64,000 bases of DNA from Azovibrio sp. (GTDB taxonomy: Bacteria; Pseudomonadota; Gammaproteobacteria; Burkholderiales; Rhodocyclaceae). Numbering within the stretch: position 1 is the first letter of the stretch; every line of letters starts with the position of its first letter. Location: the NCBI GenBank assembly GCA_026414665.1, contig JAOAIO010000001.1, positions 13,309-77,308 on the forward strand. Reading direction: 5' to 3'. The position numbers and the translations under genes are program-made. This document shows, one piece after another, positions 36,329 through 45,565 of this stretch. The notes beneath the pieces were generated by a model. It was not told the DNA's origin. It saw only the letters and a list, made by a program, of their open reading frames with translations, and ran no database searches.

Positions 36329-37860
36329 TCGGCATCTCCGGCGGTGAGGTTGGGACGAGGCGAGAGCACGGTGGCGATATAGCCCTCTGGGGCAAAGATC
36401 TGCGCTGCCGTGGCGTCGAGATAGCGGCTGATTGGCCCGGCGAACAGGGTGAGCGCTACCGGACCGGCCAGGATGAGGCCAGTGGCGACATAGGCGAGCG
36501 GCTGGCGGCCGCCGCGCGACGGAAAGCTGCCGGGCTCGCCCATGCTCTTCCAAAACAAGGTGCTGCCGGCGCGGCCAAAGCCGATGATGGCGAGCAGCGA
36601 GGTGGTGAGGACGAGCGCCCAAATCCAGACGGCTGCGTCATGCGCGCGGGCGGCGTCGAGAATCAGCAATTTGCCAATGAAGCCCGAGAGTGGCGGCATC
36701 CCGGTCATGGCGATGGCCGCGACGAAGAACAGCGGTGCCAGCAAGCCGATCTGGGCGAAGCGGGGGCCGACGGAGAGCGCGTCGGCGGCGCCCGGACGGC
36801 GCCGGGCGATGAGGTCGGCGATGAGGAACAGTGCCGCGCCGGCTAAGGTCGAGTGGAGCAGGTAATACAGCGCGGCTGCCAGGGCTTGGGGCGTAAATAG
36901 GGCAATCGCGGTCAGCAGCGTGCCCATCGAGCCGATCACGGCGAAGCTGGCGAGCTGGCCCAGACGCCGCGCCGCGAGCACGCCGACCATGCCCAGCGCC
37001 AGGGTGACGAGGGCCGCCGGCAGCAGCCAGGGCGCCGCCAACCAGGCCGACTCCCCGGCGCTGGCGCCGAAGGCGAGGATGTAGAGGCGGATGATGCAAT
37101 AGGCGCCTACCTTGGTCATGATGGCGAACAGCGCCGCTACCGGGGCCGAGGCATGGGCATAGGTGCCGGGCAGCCAGAAATGCACGGGCACGAGGGCGGC
37201 TTTGAGCGCGAACACCAAAAGTAAGAGCAAGGCGCCGGTGTGCAGCAGGGCCTGGTCGGCCGGCGCCACGGCGGGCACGCGCAGGGCCAGATCGGCCATG
37301 TTCAGAGTGCCGGTGACTGAGTAGATCATGGCCACGGCGATCAGAAACAAGGTCGAGCCCATCAGGTTGATCACGACATACTGCACCCCGGCCTTGATCC
37401 GTGCCGCGCCGCCGCCGTGCACCATGAGGCCATAGGAGGCGATCAGCAGCACTTCAAAGAATACGAACAGGTTGAAAAAGTCGCCGGTCAGGAAGGCGCC
37501 GTTGATGCCCATCAACTGAAATTGGAACAGGGCATGGAAGTGCCGGCCTTGGCGGTCGTGCCCGTCGATGGCGAACAACAGCACGGCGACGGCGAGAGCG
37601 GCGGTGAGCAGCAGCATCAGCGCGGCGAGCCGGTCGAGCACCAAGACGATGCCGAAAGGCGCGGGCCAATTGCCGAGTTGGTAGGTGAGCACCGTGCCCG
37701 TCGCAGCGGTATGCATGAGGCCGATGGCGAGCGCCAACGAGAGCAAGGTTCCGGCCATGGAAAAAACCCGGGCGAGCACGATGTCGTGGCGCGCCGCCAT
37801 CACGAGGATGGGCGCCAGCAAGGCCGGCAGCAGGATGGGGAAGATGATCCAGTGGTTCAT
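36325..37860 (-). CDS. mrpD: Mrp antiporter subunit D (first set)
   Basis: 511-aa NuoN/NuoM-like ion-translocating subunit. Conserved Glu helix: LTGDFFNLFVFFEVLLIASYGLMVHG. Lys helix: FALKAALVPVHFWLPGTYAHASAPVAALFAIMTKVGAYCIIRLY. The ATG at 37860 overlaps the mrpC stop by 4 nt. Length and motifs match MrpD/PhaD of group-2 Mrp systems. Confidence 0.96.
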   Translation of the reverse strand: MNHWIIFPILLPALLAPILVMAARHDIVLARVFSMAGTLLSLALAIGLMHTAATGTVLTYQLGNWPAPFGIVLVLDRLAALMLLLTAALAVAVLLFAIDGHDRQGRHFHALFQFQLMGINGAFLTGDFFNLFVFFEVLLIASYGLMVHGGGAARIKAGVQYVVINLMGSTLFLIAVAMIYSVTGTLNMADLALRVPAVAPADQALLHTGALLLLLVFALKAALVPVHFWLPGTYAHASAPVAALFAIMTKVGAYCIIRLYILAFGASAGESAWLAAPWLLPAALVTLALGMVGVLAARRLGQLASFAVIGSMGTLLTAIALFTPQALAAALYYLLHSTLAGAALFLIADLIARRRPGAADALSVGPRFAQIGLLAPLFFVAAIAMTGMPPLSGFIGKLLILDAARAHDAAVWIWALVLTTSLLAIIGFGRAGSTLFWKSMGEPGSFPSRGGRQPLAYVATGLILAGPVALTLFAGPISRYLDATAAQIFAPEGYIATVLSPRPNLTAGDAE

Positions 37861-38237
37861 CGACGCGTCTCCCCGGCATCCGGCACCGATTCGAAATTCT
37901 CGTGCTCGATCGTCTCGGGGATGCCGTCTACGTGGTCGCTGCCGCTCTCTAGGTAGCTGCGCAGCGCCAGCACCACGATCACGGCAGTCATGCCGAAGGA
38001 AATGACGATGGCGGTGAGCACCAGGGCTTGGGGCAAGGGGTCGGTGTAGCCGGATGCGAGCTTGGAGATCACCGGTGGCATATTGACGGCGAGGCGGCCT
38101 GAGGCGAACAGGAAGACATTGGTGGCGTAGGTGAGCAACGACAGACCGAGCACCACGGCAAAAGTGCGGCCGCGCAAGACGAGATAAACGCCAGCTGCGG
38201 TCATGATCCCGACGGCGCTGGCAACGAGCCATTCCAT
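37857..38237 (-). CDS. mrpC: Mrp antiporter subunit C (first set)
   Basis: 126-aa NuoK-like protein, three TM helices (LVASAVGIMTAAGVYLVLRG; VVLGLSLLTYATNVFLFASGRL; DPLPQALVLTAIVISFGMTAVIVVLALR) with an acidic hydrophilic tail. The DPLPQALVLTAIVI signature is intact. It starts 2 nt after the mrpA stop. Confidence 0.95.
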   Translation of the reverse strand: MEWLVASAVGIMTAAGVYLVLRGRTFAVVLGLSLLTYATNVFLFASGRLAVNMPPVISKLASGYTDPLPQALVLTAIVISFGMTAVIVVLALRSYLESGSDHVDGIPETIEHENFESVPDAGETRR

Positions 38238-38239
38238 CC

Positions 38240-41092
38240 TCAAGCCTCCTCTGCTTGGTTGGGGGTGGGTTGAAGCGGCGGCCTCCTCGGCGCCGCGCAG
38301 ACTGGCAGGCACTCGGCGCGGCGGCCGATGCGCGAGAGATTGGCGAGCGCCAGCATCACCGCGCCTACCACGGTGAGGAACACGCCGGTATCGAAGGCCA
38401 TGGCCGAGGCCAACTCGAACTCACCCACCAGAGGCAGGTGGAAGTGCCCGAAGGTGCTGGTCAGGAAAGGGTGATCGGCGAGCCAGGCGGCGATGCCGGT
38501 CGCGCCGGCCACGAGCACGCCGAGGCCGATCAGGGCGTGGTAATCGACCTTCATGCGCTGCGCCGCCCAGCCGAAGCCGCTTGCCATGTACTGCATGATC
38601 AAAGCGATGGCCACGACCAGCGCGGCGATGAAGCCGCCGCCGGGCACGTTGTGGCCGCGCAAGAAGATGTAGGCGCCCACCATCAGCGCCAAGGGCAACA
38701 TCACCCGGGTGGCGACCACGAGGAGCAGCGGATGGCGGTCGCCGGATCGCTTTTGATCGGGGACCCAGGCCGCCAGCTTACGGCCGACGGCGCCTTGCAG
38801 GGCGCCATCGAGCAAGGCGTAGATGGCGAGCGCGGCGATGCCGAGCACGATGATTTCGCCGAAAGTATCGAAGCCGCGAAAATCGACGAGGATCACGTTC
38901 ACCACATTCGTGCCGCCGCCGCCAGGCACCGACTTCTCCAAGTAGTAGCCGGACAAAGTGGCGGCGTCCCGCGTCAGCATCGCCCAGCAAGCGCCGCCCA
39001 CGCCCATGCCGGCGAGGCTGGCGAGGCCGGCGTCGCGCCACTTCCGCCCAAGGCTGCTTTCCGCTGGGGTTTCCTTGGGCAGCAGATTGAGGGCGAGGAG
39101 CAAGAGGATCACCGTCACCACTTCCACGGAGATTTGCGTGAGCGCCAGATCCGGGGCCGAGAAATAGATGAAGCCGAGACAGACGATCAAGCCGACGACC
39201 CCGACGGTGAGCAGCGCTACCAGACGCTGCCGATGCAAGCACACCACCGCAAGGCTCGCGGCTGCCAGCAGCAGCCAGGCGATCACGGCCACCGGATGCG
39301 CCGGTAGCAGGGCGCGGCTGCCGGGGCTGTGGCTCGCGCCGAAGAAAGCGGCGCCGCCCAGCAGCACGGCGGCGCCGAGCATGAAAGCGAGATGACGTTG
39401 CAAGGAAGCGTTGTGCAAGCCGTGCATGCCGCGCTGGGCCAGGGCCACGGCGCCGGCGATGCTGGCTTGGAACATGGTTTTCGCGTCCGGGTGCGGGCCA
39501 GCTTGCCAAGCGGCGCGCAGGGCCGGGTAGCGCCAGAGTAGGGCGAGGCCGAGTGCGATGGCGATGGCGCTCATGAACAGCGCCGGGGTGAAGCCGTGCC
39601 AGAGCGCCAAGTGGTAATCGGGCAGGGGGCCGCCGATCACGGCGCCGGCCACCGTGGCTACCAGAGGGCCGGCGATTGGGGCGGGGAACAGGCCGATCAA
39701 CACCACCAGCGCGACCAGCAGGGCAGGCGGTCCCCAGAGACCGAGGGGGGGATCGTGCGGGATGTGCGGATAGTCGTTCCGGGGCTTGCCGAAGAAGACA
39801 TGGACGATGTAGCGGAAGGAATAAGCCACCGAGCACACGGCGCCCAGGGTAGCAAGCAGTGGCACCGGCCAGTCCTGCCCGAGCCAGGCCGTGTGGGCTG
39901 CCGCTTCCAACATCATTTCCTTGGAAAGAAAGCCGTTGAGGAACGGCATTCCGGCCATCGAGGCGGCCGCCAGGAGCGCCAGGGTGCCGCTGATCGGCAT
40001 CAGCGCCATCAAGCCGCCCAAGCGCTTGATGTCGCGGGTGCCGGCCTCGTGGTCGACGATGCCGGCGTTCATGAACAGGGCGGCCTTGAAAGTGGCGTGG
40101 TTGAGGATGTGGAATACCGCCGCCACGGCGGCCATGGGCGAGCCTAGGCCGAGCAAGAAGGTGACGAGGCCCAAGTGGCTGACCGTGGAAAAGGCCAGCA
40201 GCCCCTTTAGATCATCCTTGAACAGCGCGATCCAGGCGCCGATGACCATGGTCACGAGGCCGGTCGTGGCGACCAGGTAGAACCAGGCATCGGTGCCGGC
40301 CAGTACCGGCCAGAGGCGGGCCAGCAAGAACAGCCCGGCCTTCACCATGGTGGCCGAGTGCAAGTAGGCGGACACCGGAGTGGGCGCCGCCATGGCGTGC
40401 GGCAACCAGAAGTGGAAGGGGAACTGGGCGCTCTTGGTGAAGCAGCCGCCCAAAATCAAGAGTAGGGCCGGCAGGTAGAGCGGCGAAGCCTGAATGGTCT
40501 CCTTGTGCTGCAGGATCACGCTCAAATCGTAGGAGCCGGCGATGTGCCCGAGCAGCAACATGCCGGCGATCATGGAGAGGCCGCCGGCGCCGGTGATGGT
40601 GAGCGCCATGCGCGCGCCCTGGCGGCCTTCCGGCAGGTGCCGCCAATAGCCGATGAGGAGGAAGGAGGAGAGGCTGGTCAGTTCCCAGAAGATGAGCAGT
40701 AAGAGAATGTTGTCGGACAGCACGATGCCCACCATGGCGCCCTGAAAGAGCAGCAGGTAGGTATAGAAGCTGCCCATGGGGTCGTCCTTGGCCAAGTAGA
40801 AGCGGGCGTAGGTGATGATCAGGAGGCCGATGCCGAGGATCAAGCCGGCGAAGAAGAAACCCAGGCCGTCCAGAAAGAAATTCACGTTAAGGCCGAGCTG
40901 GGGCAGCCATTCCCAGCCTGCCTGTACCACCTCGCCGCGAAACACGGCTGGGGCGTGCGTCAGCAGCAACAGGAAGGCCAGCAGGCTGACCGTGAAGGTA
41001 CTGGTGGCGCAGGCGTTGCGCCCGGCGCGCAGCATCAGCGCCGGCAACAAGGCCCCGAGAAAGGGCAGCATCACGATCAGGGCAAGGCTCAT
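38240..41092 (-). CDS. mrpA: Fused MrpA-MrpB antiporter subunit (PhaAB type)
   Basis: 950-aa NuoL-like subunit. The N-terminal antiporter module holds the Glu helix (ILLLLIFWELTSLSSFLLIGYW), Lys helix (TKSAQFPFHFWLPHAMAAPTPVSAYLHSATMVKAGLFLLARLW) and LKGLLAFSTVSHLGLVTFLLG. A C-terminal extension contains the MbhD-like (SAPDLALTQISVEVVTVIL), MbhE-like (NVILVDFRGFDTFGEIIVLG) and MrpB-like (YIFLRGHNVPGGGFIAALVVAIALIMQY) parts. The A-B fusion defines group-2 Mrp (Pha) systems. It is the first gene of the 14-gene cluster; a promoter-like element lies about 85 bases upstream. Confidence 0.96.
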   Translation of the reverse strand: MSLALIVMLPFLGALLPALMLRAGRNACATSTFTVSLLAFLLLLTHAPAVFRGEVVQAGWEWLPQLGLNVNFFLDGLGFFFAGLILGIGLLIITYARFYLAKDDPMGSFYTYLLLFQGAMVGIVLSDNILLLLIFWELTSLSSFLLIGYWRHLPEGRQGARMALTITGAGGLSMIAGMLLLGHIAGSYDLSVILQHKETIQASPLYLPALLLILGGCFTKSAQFPFHFWLPHAMAAPTPVSAYLHSATMVKAGLFLLARLWPVLAGTDAWFYLVATTGLVTMVIGAWIALFKDDLKGLLAFSTVSHLGLVTFLLGLGSPMAAVAAVFHILNHATFKAALFMNAGIVDHEAGTRDIKRLGGLMALMPISGTLALLAAASMAGMPFLNGFLSKEMMLEAAAHTAWLGQDWPVPLLATLGAVCSVAYSFRYIVHVFFGKPRNDYPHIPHDPPLGLWGPPALLVALVVLIGLFPAPIAGPLVATVAGAVIGGPLPDYHLALWHGFTPALFMSAIAIALGLALLWRYPALRAAWQAGPHPDAKTMFQASIAGAVALAQRGMHGLHNASLQRHLAFMLGAAVLLGGAAFFGASHSPGSRALLPAHPVAVIAWLLLAAASLAVVCLHRQRLVALLTVGVVGLIVCLGFIYFSAPDLALTQISVEVVTVILLLLALNLLPKETPAESSLGRKWRDAGLASLAGMGVGGACWAMLTRDAATLSGYYLEKSVPGGGGTNVVNVILVDFRGFDTFGEIIVLGIAALAIYALLDGALQGAVGRKLAAWVPDQKRSGDRHPLLLVVATRVMLPLALMVGAYIFLRGHNVPGGGFIAALVVAIALIMQYMASGFGWAAQRMKVDYHALIGLGVLVAGATGIAAWLADHPFLTSTFGHFHLPLVGEFELASAMAFDTGVFLTVVGAVMLALANLSRIGRRAECLPVCAAPRRPPLQPTPNQAEEA

Positions 41093-41148
41093 GGGCTATC
41101 CATCCGCAAAACACGACGTTCGGCTGCCTACCGCTCACGCTCAAGGCA

Positions 41149-41206
41149 AGCCCCGGTCAGGCCGGGGCTGCGGGGCAGTATAAGATGGTTTCGCCGGCTT
41201 CTCCAA
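41149..41206 (-). promoter_or_regulatory. Predicted promoter and leader hairpin of the Mrp cluster
   Basis: On the minus strand TTGGAG (complement of 41201-41206), an 18-bp spacer, then TATACT (complement of 41177-41182). The leader then contains a GC-rich 8-bp hairpin (AGCCCCGG / CCGGGGCT, plus 41149-41156 and 41162-41169). The -10 is good and the -35 weak. The 242-base divergent gap also serves ybgC: a TAGAAT sits about 12 bases ahead of its ATG, and a TTGACA with no good -10 starts at about 41216. Confidence 0.4.
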
Positions 41207-41334
41207 GGCCGGGGCTTGACATATAGCCAACAAATGCAATCCGAGCTGGCGCTCCGTGCGCCTGGCGGCGGCTTCTTGCGCCGCAACAAATCATTACATT
41301 CCGTCACTTGGGGGCTGGGTTAGAATCGCGGGCC

Positions 41335-41757
41335 ATGGAACAGGCACGCACAACCCACGCCTTCAGCATCCCCGTGCGGGTTTATTACGAGGATACGGAT
41401 GCCGGCGGCGTCGTCTATTACGCCAATTACCTGAAATTCTTCGAGCGCTGCCGCAGCGACTGGATGCGCGCGCTGGGCTACGACCAATCCCAACTGGCGC
41501 GCGAGCATGGCATCGTGTTCGTGGTCGGCGGCGTCAGCTTGCAGTATCTGAAGCCGGCGCGGCTCGACGATCTGCTAAGCGTCGGGTTGGAAGTGGAAAA
41601 ACTCGGGCGGGCCCAGGTGGTGCTGCGGCAATACGTGCGCCGCGATGCCACGGATCTGGCTGTCGGCAGCGTGCAGATCGTCTGTGTCGATCCTCTCAAG
41701 ATGAAATCCACGGCCATTCCCGCCTGGCTGCGGCAACAACTGGAGTCCCTCGCATGA
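41335..41757 (+). CDS. ybgC: Acyl-CoA thioesterase YbgC (Tol-Pal system)
   Basis: 140-aa hot-dog-fold thioesterase. The catalytic segment [29 protein letters not shown] is intact (catalytic Asp in EDTDAGG). The ATG at 41335 gives the normal N-terminus. It is the first gene of ybgC-tolQRAB-pal-cpoB, and its stop overlaps tolQ by 4 nt. Confidence 0.96.
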   Translation: MEQARTTHAFSIPVRVYYEDTDAGGVVYYANYLKFFERCRSDWMRALGYDQSQLAREHGIVFVVGGVSLQYLKPARLDDLLSVGLEVEKLGRAQVVLRQYVRRDATDLAVGSVQIVCVDPLKMKSTAIPAWLRQQLESLA

Positions 41758-42431
41758 ACGTCACCCAGGATATGTCCATCCTGCACCTGATTCTCGAAGC
41801 TTCCGCCGTGGTCCAGGCGGTGATGGCCATCCTCGTCGGGGTGTCCTTCATGTCCTGGTACTACATCTTCATGAAGTGGTTCGCGGTGCGCGACTCGCGG
41901 CAGAAGACGGAGGATTTCGAGCGCGATTTCTGGTCCGGCGGCGACCTGAACAGCCTCTACAACAGCGCGGTGAACGATCGCCATCACGCCGGCAGCATGG
42001 AGCGCATCTTCGAAGCCGGTTTCCGCGAATTCACCAAGCTGCGCGGCCAAAAAGGACTCGAACCCAGCGACGTGATCGACGGCGCCCGCCGCGCCATGCG
42101 CGCTACCTACCAGCGCGAGCTGGATGCGCTCGAAGCCCATCTGGCCTTCCTCGCCTCCGTCGGTTCCGTCTCTCCCTACATCGGCCTGTTCGGCACCGTC
42201 TGGGGCATCATGCACGCCTTCCGCGCTTTGGGCAACGTGGGCCAGGCTACGCTCGCTTCGGTGGCGCCGGGCATCGCCGAAGCTTTGGTGGCCACGGCGA
42301 TTGGCCTCTTTGCCGCGATTCCCGCGGTGCTCGCCTATAACCGCTTCTCGCATGACATCGACCGGCTCGCCACGCGTTACGAATCCTTCATGGAAGAGTT
42401 CTCCAACATCCTGCAACGTCAGATGAGATAA
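41754..42431 (+). CDS. tolQ: Tol-Pal system protein TolQ
   Basis: 225-aa ExbB/MotA-family inner-membrane protein with three TM helices: near 20-40, then [22 protein letters not shown], then [25 protein letters not shown]. With TolR it forms the proton-driven motor energising TolA. It starts at ATG 41754 within the ybgC stop and ends 3 nt before tolR. Confidence 0.97.
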   Translation: MNVTQDMSILHLILEASAVVQAVMAILVGVSFMSWYYIFMKWFAVRDSRQKTEDFERDFWSGGDLNSLYNSAVNDRHHAGSMERIFEAGFREFTKLRGQKGLEPSDVIDGARRAMRATYQRELDALEAHLAFLASVGSVSPYIGLFGTVWGIMHAFRALGNVGQATLASVAPGIAEALVATAIGLFAAIPAVLAYNRFSHDIDRLATRYESFMEEFSNILQRQMR

Positions 42432-42434
42432 GCC

Positions 42435-42839
42435 ATGCGCCGTGCCCGTCGTCTCAAGAACGAAATCAACGTCGTGCCTTACATCGACGTGATGCTGGTG
42501 CTCTTGGTCATCTTCATGGTCGCCACCCCGATGATGCAGACCGGCTCCGTCGATCTGCCCAGCGTCGGCCAGGCCAACACCCCGCCGGAAAACCCCTTGC
42601 GGGTCACCGTGGGCCCCACCGGGGAACTGGCGGTGCAGGACGGCAGCGGCAAGTCCCGCAGTGTCAGCCGCAGCGAACTGGCGCCCCTATTAGCCGCGGA
42701 ACTCGCCAAGAACCCCGAAGCCGCGGTACTCGTGGCCGGCGATAAGCAGGCCAGCTATGCATCCGTGCTGGCGGCCCTGAATGAAATCAAGGCCCTGGGC
42801 TTTAAGCGGGTCGGCTTGGAAACCACGCGCAGCAAATGA
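42435..42839 (+). CDS. tolR: Tol-Pal system protein TolR
   Basis: 134-aa ExbD-family protein. The single TM helix carries the conserved Asp (INVVPYIDVMLVLLVIFMVATPMMQ). A periplasmic domain ends in VLAALNEIKALGFKRVGLET. The stop overlaps the tolA start by 4 nt. Confidence 0.97.
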   Translation: MRRARRLKNEINVVPYIDVMLVLLVIFMVATPMMQTGSVDLPSVGQANTPPENPLRVTVGPTGELAVQDGSGKSRSVSRSELAPLLAAELAKNPEAAVLVAGDKQASYASVLAALNEIKALGFKRVGLETTRSK

Positions 42840-43648
42840 TTCCCAGCGCTCCCCAGGAACCCGGCAAGGGCAAGGCTCTGGCGCTCGCCATCGCGGTGCA
42901 CCTGTTGCTCGCGCTGGCGCTCTTTCTGGGGGTGCAATGGAAGACGGAAGAGACCGCGGTCGAGGTCGAGCTCTGGTCGCCGGTGCCGCGCCAGGCGACT
43001 TCGCCGCCGCCCCCCAGGGAGCAGCCGAAGCCGGAAGCCAAGCCCGAACCGAAGCCCGAGCCGCGGGTGGAGCCGGAGCCCGGCCCCGTGGCGAAGCCCG
43101 ACATCGCCGTGAAGAAGGAAGAGAAGCGCGCTGAGCCGAAAAAGCCGGAGCCCAAGCCCGAACCCAAGCCTGAGCCGAAGAAACCAGAACCTAAGCCCGA
43201 GTCGAAACCGGAGCCGAAAAAGCCGGAGCCGCCCAAAGACCCGTTCAAGGACCTGTTGGACCAGGAGCTAAAGCAGACCCAGCGCCACAGCCAAGCCCAG
43301 GCCCGCGCCAGCCAGGAAGATCGGCTCAAAGCGCTGGCCGCGGAGGAGCAGAAGGCCGCCGGCCGGCGCAGCGCCGAGGGCGGCTGGGTGGACAAGATTC
43401 GCGCCAAGATACGCGGCAACGTGATCCTGCCGCCCAATTTGCAGGGCAACCCCGAGGCCGAGTTCGAGGTCACGCAATTGCCGACCGGCGAGGTGATCGG
43501 CGTGCGCCTGCGCCGTTCGAGTGGCCATGCGGCGCTCGATGCGGCCATCGAGCGGGCCATCCTCAAATCCTCGCCTTTGCCCAAGCCTGACGATCCGGCC
43601 GTATTCCAGCGGGTCCTGAACATCAAATACCGTCCTTTCCCCGAATGA
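42836..43648 (+). CDS. tolA: Tol-Pal system protein TolA (short, PEK-repeat linker)
   Basis: 270-aa energy transducer. One TM helix (LALAIAVHLLLALALFLGV) contains the SHLS-equivalent histidine. A low-complexity domain of Pro-Glu-Lys repeats (about 55-140) is followed by a short helical part and a C-terminal TonB/TolA domain (VDKIRAKIRGNVILPPNLQGNPEAEFEVTQLPTGEVIGVRLRRSSG). E. coli TolA has an Ala-Lys helical domain instead; the extended PEK type resembles TonB linkers. It is preceded by tolR with a 4-nt overlap. Confidence 0.94.
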   Translation: MIPSAPQEPGKGKALALAIAVHLLLALALFLGVQWKTEETAVEVELWSPVPRQATSPPPPREQPKPEAKPEPKPEPRVEPEPGPVAKPDIAVKKEEKRAEPKKPEPKPEPKPEPKKPEPKPESKPEPKKPEPPKDPFKDLLDQELKQTQRHSQAQARASQEDRLKALAAEEQKAAGRRSAEGGWVDKIRAKIRGNVILPPNLQGNPEAEFEVTQLPTGEVIGVRLRRSSGHAALDAAIERAILKSSPLPKPDDPAVFQRVLNIKYRPFPE

Positions 43649-43649
43649 C

Positions 43650-43677
43650 TTGGCGCGCGAGGAACGGTCTGTATAAT
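43650..43677 (+). promoter_or_regulatory. Predicted internal promoter ahead of tolB
   Basis: TTGGCG (43650-43655), a 16-bp spacer, then a perfect TATAAT (43672-43677), 14 bases before the tolB ATG. It lies in the 43-base gap after tolA, the one longer gap of the cluster, so tolB-pal-cpoB may also be transcribed separately. Confidence 0.55.
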
Positions 43678-43691
43678 CGCCCGGAGACAAA

Positions 43692-44993
43692 ATGCCCTTG
43701 CAGAACATGAACTTGTCAAATTCTCGTCGTTTCGTCCTGGCGGGGATCGCCGCCTTCTTGCTAGGGGGCGCGGGTCTCGTTCAGGCGCAGCTCTCGATCC
43801 AGATCACCGGCGCGGGCGCCAACCAGATCCCTGTCGCCATTGCCGATTTCGGCGGCGATGTCGGCACGAGCCGGGCGCTGACCTCCGTGGTGCGCGCCGA
43901 TCTCGAGCGCAGCGGCTTGTTCCGGCTCGTGGATGCGAGCGGCGCCGCGCTCACCGAAGCCTCCCCAGTGGATTACATGGCCTGGAAGGCTCGGGGGGCT
44001 GACGCGCTGGCCGCGGGCAGCTTGGGGCCTAGCCCCGATGGCCGCCTGGAGGCCCGCTTCCGCCTCTATGACGTGAACCGCCAGAACAACCTGGGCGGCG
44101 CCGCCTACCTGACCACCGTGCCCCAGCTGCGGGCGGCCGGGCACCGGATCGCCGACTACATCTATGAGAAGCTCACCGGCGAGCGCGGCATCTTCTCCAC
44201 CCGCATCGCCTACGTGGTCAAGTCGGGCGGCCGCTACGAGCTGCAAATCGCCGACTCCGACGGCCAGAACGCCCAGACCGCCCTGGTTTCCCGGGAGCCC
44301 ATCATCTCCCCGGCCTGGTCGCCTGACGGCAGCCGCATCGCCTACGTCTCGTTCGAGAACAAGAAGCCCATCGTCTTCGTGCACTCCCTGGCTACCGGCA
44401 AGCGCCATGTGGTTGCCAATTTCAAGGGTTCGAACTCCGCGCCGGCCTGGTCGCCCGACGGCCAGCGCTTGGCCGTGGTGCTCACCAAGGATGGCAGCTC
44501 CCAGATCTATCTCATCAGCGCCAGCGGCGGTGCCGCGCAGCGCCTCACCAGCTCCGCCGGCATCGACACAGAGCCGCAGTTCTCCCCGGACGGCGCCTGG
44601 GTCTATTTCACCTCTGACCGGGGCGGCAGCCCGCAGATTTACCGGGTCTCGACGAGCGGCGGCGCGCCGGAGCGGGTCACGTTCGAGGGTAACTACAACG
44701 TCACGCCGCGCCCCTCGCCTGATGGCAAGAGCCTGGCTTTCATCGCCCGGCGCGAAGGCCGCTTTCAGCTCGCCATCATGGATTTGGCCAGCCGCCAGGT
44801 GCAGATCCTGTCGGATTCGCACAAGGACGAGTCGCCCAGTTTCGCCCCCAATAGCCGCATGATCCTTCTGGCCACGGAGATTGGTGGCCGCGGCGTGTTG
44901 TCCGCCGTGTCGGCGGATGGGCGCATCAAACAGCGCTTGTCGGTGGCGGCAGGCGATGTGCGGGAACCCGCCTGGGGTCCCTTCTTTCAGTAA
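43692..44993 (+). CDS. tolB: Tol-Pal system beta-propeller protein TolB
   Basis: 433-aa periplasmic protein. A signal peptide ends near LVQAQ, followed by the N-terminal domain ([22 protein letters not shown]) and a six-bladed propeller with repeated [11 protein letters not shown] / [11 protein letters not shown] / [15 protein letters not shown] motifs. The ATG at 43692 has GGAG 5 nt upstream; an ATG at 43707 would also leave a good signal peptide. Confidence 0.97.
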   Translation: MPLQNMNLSNSRRFVLAGIAAFLLGGAGLVQAQLSIQITGAGANQIPVAIADFGGDVGTSRALTSVVRADLERSGLFRLVDASGAALTEASPVDYMAWKARGADALAAGSLGPSPDGRLEARFRLYDVNRQNNLGGAAYLTTVPQLRAAGHRIADYIYEKLTGERGIFSTRIAYVVKSGGRYELQIADSDGQNAQTALVSREPIISPAWSPDGSRIAYVSFENKKPIVFVHSLATGKRHVVANFKGSNSAPAWSPDGQRLAVVLTKDGSSQIYLISASGGAAQRLTSSAGIDTEPQFSPDGAWVYFTSDRGGSPQIYRVSTSGGAPERVTFEGNYNVTPRPSPDGKSLAFIARREGRFQLAIMDLASRQVQILSDSHKDESPSFAPNSRMILLATEIGGRGVLSAVSADGRIKQRLSVAAGDVREPAWGPFFQ

Positions 44994-45029
44994 TTGATCG
45001 AGCCAACAGACGAGATGGAGCTAAAAGCG

Positions 45030-45563
45030 ATGAAAACCAGCATGAAAGTTTCCCTGGCCTCTTTGGCCGTGGCCCTGGCCCTGGCCGGCTGCGGCAGTAC
45101 CGGTGACAAGGAGGGCGGCGCCCCGGTGGAGAGCCGCGACTCCAACGCCGGCGTGGCCCGGGTCGAAGCCGGCGGCGTGCAGAGCGGCAAGCTGCCGGCC
45201 GTGCTCACCGACCCCAACAGCATCCTGTCCAAGCGCAGCATCTACTTCGCGCTCGACCGCTACGATGTGTCCGAGCAGTACCGGGCGCTCGTCAATGCGC
45301 ACGCCAAGTTCCTGGTCGAGAATCGCCAATTCAAGATTCTGATCCAAGGCAACACGGATGAGCGCGGCAGCCGCGAATACAACCTCTCCCTCGGCCAGAA
45401 GCGCGCCGACGCGGTGAAGCGGATGATGGTGCTCCTCGGCGTGCGTGAGGACCAGATCGAATCGGTCAGCCTCGGCGAAGAGAAGCCGCGCGCCGAAGGC
45501 CACAACGAAGAGGCCTGGGCCGAGAACCGTCGCGCCGACATCCTCTACGCCGGCGAGTATTGA
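45030..45563 (+). CDS. pal: Peptidoglycan-associated lipoprotein Pal
   Basis: 177-aa outer-membrane lipoprotein. The signal peptide ends at lipobox ALAGC. The OmpA-like domain carries YFALDRYDVSEQYRALVNAHAKFL and the peptidoglycan-binding ILIQGNTDERGSREYNLSLGQKRADAV. The ATG at 45030 has GGAG 9 nt upstream; the frame is open back to 44994. It anchors the Tol-Pal complex to the cell wall. Confidence 0.97.
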   Translation: MKTSMKVSLASLAVALALAGCGSTGDKEGGAPVESRDSNAGVARVEAGGVQSGKLPAVLTDPNSILSKRSIYFALDRYDVSEQYRALVNAHAKFLVENRQFKILIQGNTDERGSREYNLSLGQKRADAVKRMMVLLGVREDQIESVSLGEEKPRAEGHNEEAWAENRRADILYAGEY

Positions 45564-45565
45564 TC

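Noticed and set aside
38255-40147. Long plus-strand frames (350 and 183 codons) opposite mrpA
   Set aside because: Products are Gly/His/Glu/Gln-rich shadows of membrane-protein codons; the minus-strand MrpA is clear.
41216-41244. Consensus TTGACA on the plus strand upstream of ybgC as a full promoter
   Set aside because: The -35 is perfect but the correctly spaced -10 (ATCCGA) is poor; kept only as a remark in the divergent gap.
43009-43240. Repetitive AAGCCCGAGCCG-like DNA, considered as a tandem repeat or CRISPR-like element
   Set aside because: It codes for the PEK linker of TolA in frame and has no spacers; ordinary coding low complexity.
42802-43719. 305-codon antisense frame rich in GSGFGSG repeats opposite tolA
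   Set aside because: The Gly/Ser repeats are the antisense reading of the TolA Pro-Glu-Lys repeat; there is no independent support.
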